This document shows positions 7,783 to 14,748 of a stretch of 64,000 bases of DNA, piece by piece. Each line of letters starts with the position of its first letter. The stretch's first letter is position 1. The stretch is from Bifidobacterium catulorum. GTDB taxonomy: Bacteria; Actinomycetota; Actinomycetes; Actinomycetales; Bifidobacteriaceae. A program made the translations under genes and the position numbers. Where the stretch lies: the NCBI RefSeq assembly GCF_003129925.1, contig NZ_QFFN01000008.1:23624-87623 (forward strand), in the 5' to 3' direction. The notes beneath the pieces were generated by a model, which searched no databases, was not told the DNA's origin, and saw nothing but the letters and a program-made list of their open reading frames with translations.

Positions 7783-10493
7783 GCGTCGCCCCTCCTTTCG
7801 TGGCCGTCATGGTTGCCGTCCGTGGGCGCGTCATGCCCTTCTGCGCCGGTCTCGGCGTGTCCTGCGGCGTGACGCGGTCTCCGCTGTGGTTTCGGAGGCG
7901 TCCATGAAAGGCTCTTCAGTCGGTCGCGCACCGAGAACATGGAACGGATGTCCTCGTCGTTCATCGAGCCGAGCAGCAGTTGGCGTTCGATGTTGTCTCG
8001 GATGTATTCGATGGCGATGAGGAACCCGATCATGACGAGGATCCAGATGGCCCATGAGGCGAGGATGACCGCCTTGCCATTGGGGCTCACGAAGTTCTGG
8101 CTCACCGAGAACAGTACGATGAGCACGCATGGCACGATGATTCCGGCGGCGATGGCCCCCACCTTGAGCCGTGGGTACAGGCGGGCGAACTTCATGGCGC
8201 GCCGATGGATGGCCGCACGGTATTCCGCGCGGTTCGACAGCGCGCGGATGACCTGAGAGAACCGGTACTGGTGGAACGGCGCCTCCACCTGCTCGCCGAT
8301 GATCATGTCGCTTTGCGCGATCTGTCGGGCGAACAGACGGTTGAGGTTCGTCAGATACGGGCGCAGCAGCAGCCCGAGGATGAAGCTCAACGCCGCGAAC
8401 ACGAGCAGATGCGCCACGGCCACCGCATAATGGTTGCCGTAGAATCCGCCGATGGTCTCACGCAGCGCGTCGATGCTGTATGTGAACGGGAAGAACGGGT
8501 AGAGCCAGCGGAAGAACGCCGGCATCATCTCGATGGGGTAGAGTCCCGAGGCGCCCGGGATCTGCACGATGATGAGTACCACGCACAGCGCCTTGCCCAC
8601 ATGCTGGAACGTCACCGACAGCGCGTAGAGGATGCTCAGGTAGGTGAGCGACGACAGCACGCCCGTGGCGATGAACGCCGGCACGTTCGCCGCCTGCACG
8701 CCGATCGCCAGGTCGCCCACGCAGCAGACGACGCCCTGCAGTATGGCGAGGATGGACAGCAGCAGCCACCGTCCCATGTATGCCTGGCCCACGGTCAGGC
8801 CCGGAACGCCCTCGTCATCCACCTCAAGCTTCACGATCACCATGAGCACGAACGCCCCCACCCACAGCGACAGGTCGGTGAACAGCGGCGCCATGCCCGA
8901 GCCATACGAGTTCACCGGATACAGCGTCCGCGTGCTCAGCATGGTGGGGGCGAACATGAAGTTCGCGATCTTCTGCGCGTCGAGCTTGCCGTTGCGGGTG
9001 AAGCGTTGCCACGCCTCGGATGTGGACAGCGCCGCCACGTCGGTCTTCGCCGTGGAGAGGTCGTCGGCTACGTCCCGCAGCGTGCCGTCCGTCTGCTTCA
9101 GCGCCTTGGACGTGGTGGCCAGCGTGGAATCGAGCTGGTCGAGGATCGCCGAGGTCTGGTCGATGAGCCCCTGCTGGCTGGCGACGATGCCGCTCAGCCC
9201 GTTCGCGGTGGCGCTCAGCTGGTTCAGCCCGCCGTTGACCTGCGGAATCGTGGTGGTTCCCAGGGTGGAGCGGTATCCATCCACCGCCTTCAGCGTTCCC
9301 TGCGCCGCGGTGTCGATGGTGCCGGCGGCGTCGGCGATCGACGTGGCCGTCCTGCCGGTGTCGGTGTTCAGCGTGTCGAGGTCCTTCAGCGTCTGGCCGA
9401 CCGCCGTGTTCGTATGCTTCAGCCCGCTGTCGCCGTCGCCGTCATGGCCGTTGAGCAGACGGTCGATCTGCGCGTAGGCCGCCGAATCGGACGGCAGCGC
9501 CTGCTGGATGTCCTCCAGCTCGGTGATGATCTCGGCGTTCCTTGCGTTGATGTCCTTGCCCGCTTCCAGCGCCGCGCCCACGCTGCCCTGCGCCGTGGTC
9601 ACCTTGGCCGCGGCCTTGCTCACCGAGAGGTCGGCCTTCGCCGCGGACTGCGACATCAGCCGTGAGCCGTTGTCCAGCGTCGAACCCATCGACGAGGAGA
9701 ACTTCGTCATCGAATCGCCGGTGCTCGTCAGCAGCTTCGATGTGCCCTGAAGCCCATGGCTGATGATCTGGGCCTGCCGTGTGGCCCTGTCCAACGTGGC
9801 CTTCGCGTTCCTGGCCTTGTTCCTCGCGGCGTCGACCGTGTCGTTCATGTCGACGATGGCGTCCCGCGCGTCCTCGATGTCGCCTTCCGAACGGGCCAGC
9901 GCCTTCACGGTGTCGGACTGCGCGGTGCTCACCTTCCCCTCGGCCTCGGTCAGCTTGTCGTTCACCGTCGAGGTCACGACCTCGCTCACCGTAGAGACGA
10001 ATGTGCCGTTGATCTGCGTCGACAGTGTGGACGACCCCACGTCCGTGATCTTCGGGGCGATGGCGTTCGCCTTCTCGTTGACGTAGTATTCCAGCTTCGG
10101 CTGCCGGAAATCACCGGAGACTATCGTGGCCAGTTTCGCGCTGAAATCCTTGGGAATCACGAACGCCGCATAGCTTTCGCCGGACTTCACCTCGTCCAAG
10201 GCCTCGTCGCGGCCGACGAAATGCCAGCCGAGCTGGTTGTTCGCCTTCATCGCCGCCACGATCTGCTCGCCCAGATCGAGTTTTCCGAGCGTCTTGTCGT
10301 TCGCCCCTTCATCCTCGTTGACCACGGCCACCTGGATCGACTTCGTGTTGCCGTACGGATTCCAGAAACCATAGATGTTGAACCATGCGTACAGCGACGG
10401 AATGACCACGAGGCCCGCGCATATCACCCATGCGGCCGGCACCCGGAGCAGACGCATGACATCGCGTCTGACCAGTCGGAACACATTCCCCAC
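7779..10493 (-). CDS. YhgE/Pip-type membrane protein, long form
   Basis: 904 residues, first gene of the leftward pip-pip-tetR operon. The start is GTG at 10493, 7 bases after AAGGAG. Layout matches the downstream paralogue: one N-terminal TM helix with the AWFNIYGFWNPYGNTKS motif, a long helical exterior region, then a C-terminal ABC-2-like TM bundle. It differs by an extra ~170-residue C-terminal part with two more hydrophobic segments (around VGAIAAGIIVPCVLIVLF and ILASWAIWILVMIGFLIAI) and a His/Asp/Gly-rich hydrophilic end. Exporter or phage-receptor-like roles are possible from the family; the sequence alone does not decide. Confidence 0.88.
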   Translation of the reverse strand: MGNVFRLVRRDVMRLLRVPAAWVICAGLVVIPSLYAWFNIYGFWNPYGNTKSIQVAVVNEDEGANDKTLGKLDLGEQIVAAMKANNQLGWHFVGRDEALDEVKSGESYAAFVIPKDFSAKLATIVSGDFRQPKLEYYVNEKANAIAPKITDVGSSTLSTQINGTFVSTVSEVVTSTVNDKLTEAEGKVSTAQSDTVKALARSEGDIEDARDAIVDMNDTVDAARNKARNAKATLDRATRQAQIISHGLQGTSKLLTSTGDSMTKFSSSMGSTLDNGSRLMSQSAAKADLSVSKAAAKVTTAQGSVGAALEAGKDINARNAEIITELEDIQQALPSDSAAYAQIDRLLNGHDGDGDSGLKHTNTAVGQTLKDLDTLNTDTGRTATSIADAAGTIDTAAQGTLKAVDGYRSTLGTTTIPQVNGGLNQLSATANGLSGIVASQQGLIDQTSAILDQLDSTLATTSKALKQTDGTLRDVADDLSTAKTDVAALSTSEAWQRFTRNGKLDAQKIANFMFAPTMLSTRTLYPVNSYGSGMAPLFTDLSLWVGAFVLMVIVKLEVDDEGVPGLTVGQAYMGRWLLLSILAILQGVVCCVGDLAIGVQAANVPAFIATGVLSSLTYLSILYALSVTFQHVGKALCVVLIIVQIPGASGLYPIEMMPAFFRWLYPFFPFTYSIDALRETIGGFYGNHYAVAVAHLLVFAALSFILGLLLRPYLTNLNRLFARQIAQSDMIIGEQVEAPFHQYRFSQVIRALSNRAEYRAAIHRRAMKFARLYPRLKVGAIAAGIIVPCVLIVLFSVSQNFVSPNGKAVILASWAIWILVMIGFLIAIEYIRDNIERQLLLGSMNDEDIRSMFSVRDRLKSLSWTPPKPQRRPRHAAGHAETGAEGHDAPTDGNHDGHERRGDA

Positions 10494-10520
10494 GTCGCCA
10501 CTCCTTCTCGAAAACGGTCG

Positions 10521-10588
10521 TATGCAGCTACGGATAGCGTAGCACTACGCTGGTCGTAGCACTACGGCAATCGTAGCATCACGTATCG
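10521..10588. promoter_or_regulatory. 17-bp-period palindromic operator array upstream of the pip-pip-tetR operon
   Basis: Four units with exact 17-bp spacing begin at 10521, 10538, 10555 and 10572. Units 2 and 3 carry perfect palindromes CGTAGCACTACG (unit 2 extends to AGCGTAG-CA-CTACGCT, 10536-10551). Unit 1 keeps the right half CTACG and unit 4 the left half CGTAG. The array lies 28-95 bp ahead of the GTG of the first operon gene. Palindromes of this size suit a TetR dimer, and the regulator is encoded in the same operon. Confidence 0.75.
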
Positions 10589-10712
10589 GACCATTCGACG
10601 CCGGGATGATGGGACGGTGTGGATTCACCCGCAGCCGGACGACTCCGGGCGCAAAAGACTAGACTGGGCGAACAACGACGTCGGGGGACGCCACAACCGT
10701 AAGGAGAACGTC

Positions 10713-11462
10713 ATGCCTTCACATCGCGCCGGAAACCACATCGGAACAACCCGGGGGAACGGCCGTGCATCCGGCGCAAACCTCCTCGTCCGCACGCTCT
10801 GCGTCATCACCGGCCTCGCGGCCGTGCTCTCCGGCGCGGCCGCCGCCGCACGCGCCATCGCCCCCAAGATGCTGCCCGTCATCGAAGGCCAGCCGACCTC
10901 CACATGGCTCGTCACGGCGATCGCAGCCTCCATCATCACCATCATCCTCATCATCGTCGCGCGCATCACCGCACCATACGGACGCAAACGCAGCGCAGCC
11001 ACCACCTGGGGCGTCATCGCCGTCGTGCTGGCCCTGCTGCTGTCCTGCCTCGGATTCCTCGTCGGCAACATGTTCTCCGACGGCATCGTCAAACCCGCCG
11101 TCCGCGACGAAGCCCCCATCAGCGACACCGCCGCCATGCAGAAAGGCATGGAAGGCGTCTTCGGCGCCTGCACCAGCGACTGGCAGAACATCAACGCCAG
11201 CCAATACCCCGGCGTCAAATCCATCTACCTATGCACCCAGACGCGCGTCGCCTACGCCGTCTTCGACAACGACAGCGCCATCAACCTCTACAAAGGCCCG
11301 CTCGCCACCCAGGCATCCAAACTCCTCGACCAACACTCCGGCGAGGTCGGCTCCACCAAATACGCCATGCTCATCGGCAAACGATGGGTCATCGTCGGCG
11401 AGCAAAGCAAGATCGAGAAACTGCAACGGTCGTGGGGCGGCACCCTCAACACCATCGAATAG
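10713..11462 (+). CDS. Multi-pass N-terminal membrane protein with the same exterior domain as the 4-kb surface protein
   Basis: 249 residues, ATG at 10713 with AAGGAG 6 bases upstream. Three hydrophobic segments fall within the first ~120 residues (VLSGAAAAARA..., WLVTAIAASIITIILIIVAR, TWGVIAVVLALLLSCLGFLV). The ~125-residue exterior domain has two cysteines (GACTSDW ... YLCTQ) and ends W.VIVG...KIEKLQRSWGGTL, which aligns with the end of the protein at 3984-4946. Function unknown. It is transcribed divergently from the pip operon and shares the operator-containing intergenic region, so the same regulator could affect it. Palindromic repeat copies begin six bases after its stop. Confidence 0.8.
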   Translation: MPSHRAGNHIGTTRGNGRASGANLLVRTLCVITGLAAVLSGAAAAARAIAPKMLPVIEGQPTSTWLVTAIAASIITIILIIVARITAPYGRKRSAATTWGVIAVVLALLLSCLGFLVGNMFSDGIVKPAVRDEAPISDTAAMQKGMEGVFGACTSDWQNINASQYPGVKSIYLCTQTRVAYAVFDNDSAINLYKGPLATQASKLLDQHSGEVGSTKYAMLIGKRWVIVGEQSKIEKLQRSWGGTLNTIE

Positions 11463-11467
11463 ACGAT

Positions 11468-11540
11468 GCGCTCTCTCCAATCGGCTCCCCCTGTTGTGCA
11501 GGGGGAGCTGTCGAGCGTAGCGAGACTGAGGGGGTCGGCT
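11468..11540. repeat. 73-bp palindromic intergenic repeat, copy 1
   Basis: One of three near-identical 73-bp copies in this region. It carries a first hairpin of the CTCCCCCT...AGGGGGAG type, then GCTGTCGAGCGTAGCGAGAC and a final TGAGGGGGTCGGCT. A perfect 12-bp inverted repeat (11458-11469 and 11585-11596) brackets it. Confidence 0.85.
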
Positions 11541-11604
11541 GAGGCTCGCATCGTGCCTTTCGCCGCACCGATGCCGCACGCATTGCATCGTCTATTATGT
11601 CGTT

Positions 11605-11677
11605 GCGCTCTCTCCAATCGGCTCCCCCTGTTGTGCAGGGGGAGCTGTCGAGCGTAGCGAGACTGAGGGGGTCGGCT
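11605..11677. repeat. 73-bp palindromic intergenic repeat, copy 2
   Basis: Identical, as far as I can compare by eye, to the copy at 11468-11540 and in the same orientation. The 64 bases between the copies and the 78 bases after this one (to 11755) hold no gene I can support. Confidence 0.85.
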
Positions 11678-11755
11678 TGCATCGTGCTGCCGCCGTACGA
11701 CTGCGTGTCGCGAGTCGAGTTGCTTGGTGATTGATGCCTGTGACGGTCAGCGCGG

Positions 11756-12300
11756 CGCGACAGCGGCTCCCTCTGATGAGGGAGCTGTCACGCCTACGGC
11801 GTGACTGAGGGAGAGACGACCGCATCTCAGCTAAGCTCATCCCATGAAGGACTACAACAAAGGCAACGTCGCCCGCGCACGAAAACTGCGCCGAGAAATG
11901 ACCCCGTGGGAACGCAAGCTATGGTACGGCTTCCTCCGAAAGCAACCGATTCGTTGGCAACGGCAAAAGCCGTTGGGAAACCGCATCGCGGACTTCTATT
12001 GTGCGAAAGCCCAGCTGGTGGTGGAACTCGACGGCGGTGGACACTACACGAAGGAGCGGATGGAAGCCGACCGGCTCCGAACGATGGAACTCAACGAAAT
12101 GTCGCTGCACGTTCTTCGCTATACCAACCGCGAGATCGACACGCGGTTTGCCGAAGTCTGCGACGTCATCGACCGGGTTGTGCGAGAGAGGTTGACAGCG
12201 TTTGGGCGGTAGGTGCTTTGGGCGTGTCGTTTCTCTCCCTCAGTCCGCCTTCGGCGGCCAGCTCCCTCATCAGAGGGAGCCGCTGTCGCGTTGCAGGAGG
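11756..12300. mobile_element. Putative DUF559-carrying element bounded by perfect 32-bp inverted repeats
   Basis: Bases 11756-11787 and 12269-12300 are exact reverse complements over 32 bp. Inside each end lies a further hairpin (GTCACGCC/GGCGTGAC on the left, CCGCC/GGCGG on the right) and then CTGAGGGAGAGA, so each end is a full copy of the palindromic repeat family in opposite orientation. The only gene inside is the DUF559 nuclease gene. No target duplication was recognised. Whether the unit moves is inference. Confidence 0.55.
11844..12212 (+). CDS. DUF559 family endonuclease-like protein
   Basis: 122 residues, a stand-alone DUF559 (Vsr/PD-(D/E)XK-like) domain. It shows RKLRREMTPWERKLWYGFLR at the N-terminus, then FRxQxPLGNRIADFYC and LVVELDGGGHY, where Asp of ADFYC and Glu-Asp of VELDGG are the expected metal-binding acidic residues, and a terminal VLRYTNREIDTRFAEVCDVI. 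The family is related to very-short-patch repair nucleases, but its biological job is not established. TAAGCT at 11832-11837 lies 6 bases before ATG 11844, so the mRNA may be leaderless. It is enclosed by inverted palindromic repeats (see the element at 11756-12300). Confidence 0.9.
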   Translation: MKDYNKGNVARARKLRREMTPWERKLWYGFLRKQPIRWQRQKPLGNRIADFYCAKAQLVVELDGGGHYTKERMEADRLRTMELNEMSLHVLRYTNREIDTRFAEVCDVIDRVVRERLTAFGR

Positions 12301-12329
12301 GCCTGCCGGTACACCCTGAGGGGGCCGGT

Positions 12330-12402
12330 GCGCTCTTTCCAATCGGCTCCCCCTGTTGTGCAGGGGGAGCTGTCGAGCGTAGCGAGACTGAGGGGGTCGG
12401 CT
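12330..12402. repeat. 73-bp palindromic intergenic repeat, copy 3
   Basis: Same sequence and orientation as the copies at 11468 and 11605, with one visible difference (CTCTTTCC for CTCTCTCC). Its last base is the first base of the stop codon of the leftward gene at 12402-13181, so the repeat sits directly against that gene's end. Confidence 0.85.
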
Positions 12403-13181
12403 CACATCGTGCTGCCGTCGTACGACTGCGTGTCGGTGCCGCTGCCGGAATTCGTATCGGAGCCCGATTCGGAGCCGTTGCCCGAGTCCGAGCCGTTCCC
12501 GGAGCCGCTGCCGTTGTAGCTGCCGTTGCTGTATCCGTATCCCCGCGGCATCTGCATGTATCGGCCATACTGCATCGTGTCATCGGGCTTGTCGAACTCG
12601 GAGAAGATGGCCGCGCCGCCGAGACCGCCCAACAGTCCGCAGACCAGCGCCACCACGGCGACCGAGGTCAGGCTGCGTCCCTTGAGTCCCGTGAGCCCAG
12701 TCAGGCCCCTGCCCTTCTTCGCCTTTTCGGCCGGTTTGCCGCCGTTCGCATTCGTCGGAGCGGACTGCTGCGCATACAGGGGCGGGTTGGCTCCGCCGGT
12801 CGTAGCGGCATTGGGCTGGCCGGCGTACCCCGGCTGGCCGGCATACGTGTTTGTGTTCGCGCTCGCGTAGGACTGGTATTGGTATTCCGGCACGCCATAT
12901 GACTGTTGGGACGTCGGCTGCGTCGTCGACTGGTTTGTCGACTGAAGTATCGGTTCGTTCACGGCCGGTGTGCCGACCGGAGTCGGCGCCTCCCCGGAGG
13001 CCGGCATCGGCGTCGTGGCCGCGCCCGGCGTATTTGGGCTTGCCACGGTCTGGCCTGCTGACGTGGTCTGCCCGACCGCAATCTGATTCGCCGTCGCCGT
13101 GGCGTTCTTGGGGGCGTTCGCCGTCGTGCCTGAATTCGCCGTCGTGCCTGCATTGGCTGCATTGTTCATGTTGTCGGTCAT
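12402..13181 (-). CDS. Low-complexity single-pass membrane protein
   Basis: 259 residues, ATG at 13181 with AAGGA upstream. Residues 1-~170 are Thr/Asn/Ala/Gln/Tyr-rich without predicted fold. A Lys/Arg-rich patch precedes one hydrophobic segment (SVAVVALVCGLLGGLGGAAI), and the short exterior end is a Gly/Ser/Asn/Asp repeat. It resembles other actinobacterial proteins with a disordered cytoplasmic part, but no family is recognised. The stop codon abuts a palindromic repeat, so the C-terminal end may have been set by the repeat's insertion; that is inference. Confidence 0.65.
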   Translation of the reverse strand: MTDNMNNAANAGTTANSGTTANAPKNATATANQIAVGQTTSAGQTVASPNTPGAATTPMPASGEAPTPVGTPAVNEPILQSTNQSTTQPTSQQSYGVPEYQYQSYASANTNTYAGQPGYAGQPNAATTGGANPPLYAQQSAPTNANGGKPAEKAKKGRGLTGLTGLKGRSLTSVAVVALVCGLLGGLGGAAIFSEFDKPDDTMQYGRYMQMPRGYGYSNGSYNGSGSGNGSDSGNGSESGSDTNSGSGTDTQSYDGSTM

Positions 13182-13331
13182 GATGTGGTCCTTGTATTGG
13201 GAACATTCGTTGTACTGCTGATTCTCAGTAAACGACGCCCTTCACAAGACCGACTGAATCCACCCGCAACGTCCCCTGCGTCTTTTTCGTACGTTTCGTC
13301 GATATCCTCTGAACGTTTCCTGAATCGGATC

Positions 13332-13373
13332 GCGGCGGGCGTCATCCGGCACACGGCCGACGACGCCCGCCGC
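13332..13373 (-). terminator. GC-rich stem-loop after the aminotransferase gene
   Basis: GCGGCGGGCGTC (13332-13343) pairs perfectly with 13362-13373, just beyond the stop of the leftward aminotransferase gene. There is no T-run, so a classic intrinsic terminator is not shown, but position and strength suit transcript ending or 3' protection. Confidence 0.45.
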
Positions 13374-13380
13374 AATCGGA

Positions 13381-14574
13381 TCAGTTCACCCCGTAGACCT
13401 CGTGCGCGAACTTTTCGAGCGCCGGAATCGAACGCTTCACCTTTTCGGTGTCGATGCAATAGGCCATGCGGAAGTATCCGGGCACGCCGAAGCTGTCGGA
13501 CGGCACGAGGATGAGATCGTGCTCCTTGGCCTTGAGGCAGAAGGCGGTCGCGTCGTCCTCCAGCGCCTTGGGGAAAATGTAGAACGTGCCGCCGGGGCGC
13601 ACCACGTCGAATCCGATCGACGTCAGCGCGTCATACAGCAGGTTCATGTTCGTCTCGTACACGGAAAGGTCGGCGGTCTCGCCCAGCACCTTGGAGACGC
13701 CCAGCTGGATGGAGCTCGGCGGGCAGTTGTGACCGGTGCCGCGCGAGATCTGGCCCATCATCGGCACGAGCAGGTCGGCGTCGGTGGCGGCCGGGTTCAC
13801 CGCAACGTAGCCGATGCGCTCGCCGGGCAGGCTCAGCGACTTCGACCACGAGTAGCAGGTGAGCGTATTGTTGTAGTATTTCGCCGGATACGCCTGCTCG
13901 CCGCCGTCGAAGACGATCTCGCGGTAGGGCTCATCGCTGATAAGGAAGATGTCGTGGCCGTATTCGGTCTGCCGGGCGCGCAGGATGCCGGCCAGGCGTT
14001 CCAGCGTCGCCGCGGAGTACACGGCGCCCGACGGGTTGTTCGGCGTGTTGATGAGCACGGCCATCACGTTCGGGTTCAACGCCGCCTCGAACGCCTCGAA
14101 GTTGATCTGGAAGTTCTCCGTGTCGGCGGGCACGATGGCCAGGTGGGCGCCGGTTCCGTTGACGTACGGCTGGTATTCGGGGAAGTAGGGGGCGAACGTG
14201 ATGATCTCGTCACCCGGCTTGGTCACCGCGCGCATGGCATGCGCGAGCGCGCCGGCCGCGCCGGTGGTGGGGAAGATGTGGTTGCCGGTGTAGTCCATGC
14301 CGAAGCGTTCGTTGAGGTTCCCGGCGATGGCGTCCTTGACCGACGGGATGCCGAGCGAGGGGGAGTATCCGTGGATGGCCACGGGGTCGCCGTGCTCGTA
14401 CAGGTCGACCATCGCGTCGGTGAACGCGGACGGCGCGGGCACCGAGGGGTTGCCGAGGCTGTAGTCGAACACGTTCTCGTAGCCGATCTCCTTGCCGCGT
14501 GCGGTCGCGTATTCGCTCAGTTCGCGAATGACGGACTTGCCGCCGAGCATCGCCTTGTAATCCTCGTTGATCAT
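13381..14574 (-). CDS. PLP-dependent aminotransferase, class I/II
   Basis: 397 residues, full length for a fold-type I aminotransferase. The PLP Schiff-base lysine is Lys245 in SWSKSLSLPGERIGY. NTPNNPSG and the ISDEPY.EIVFDG motif (Asp binding the pyridine nitrogen) are present, and an Arg near the end (GYFRMAYC) binds the substrate carboxylate. The N-terminal FDYSLGNPSVPAP is typical of the aspartate/aromatic/branched-chain group in anaerobic Gram-positive bacteria. Exact substrate cannot be read. AGGAG lies 7 bases before ATG 14574. It probably has its own promoter, since the neighbouring methyltransferase gene lies 174 bases upstream. Confidence 0.9.
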   Translation of the reverse strand: MINEDYKAMLGGKSVIRELSEYATARGKEIGYENVFDYSLGNPSVPAPSAFTDAMVDLYEHGDPVAIHGYSPSLGIPSVKDAIAGNLNERFGMDYTGNHIFPTTGAAGALAHAMRAVTKPGDEIITFAPYFPEYQPYVNGTGAHLAIVPADTENFQINFEAFEAALNPNVMAVLINTPNNPSGAVYSAATLERLAGILRARQTEYGHDIFLISDEPYREIVFDGGEQAYPAKYYNNTLTCYSWSKSLSLPGERIGYVAVNPAATDADLLVPMMGQISRGTGHNCPPSSIQLGVSKVLGETADLSVYETNMNLLYDALTSIGFDVVRPGGTFYIFPKALEDDATAFCLKAKEHDLILVPSDSFGVPGYFRMAYCIDTEKVKRSIPALEKFAHEVYGVN

Positions 14575-14748
14575 GCCATGACTCCTGTTCCTGTTCTCGT
14601 TCGGCCCGCACGGATCGATGGGCCCGATGATGTCGTTCTACCATGACGCGGCGAACGATTCCACGTGCGGCGCGGCCACCATGGACTCCGCCATGGACTC
14701 CGCTATGACACCGCGCCATGTTATGACCAACGTGTCATGACCATTGCG

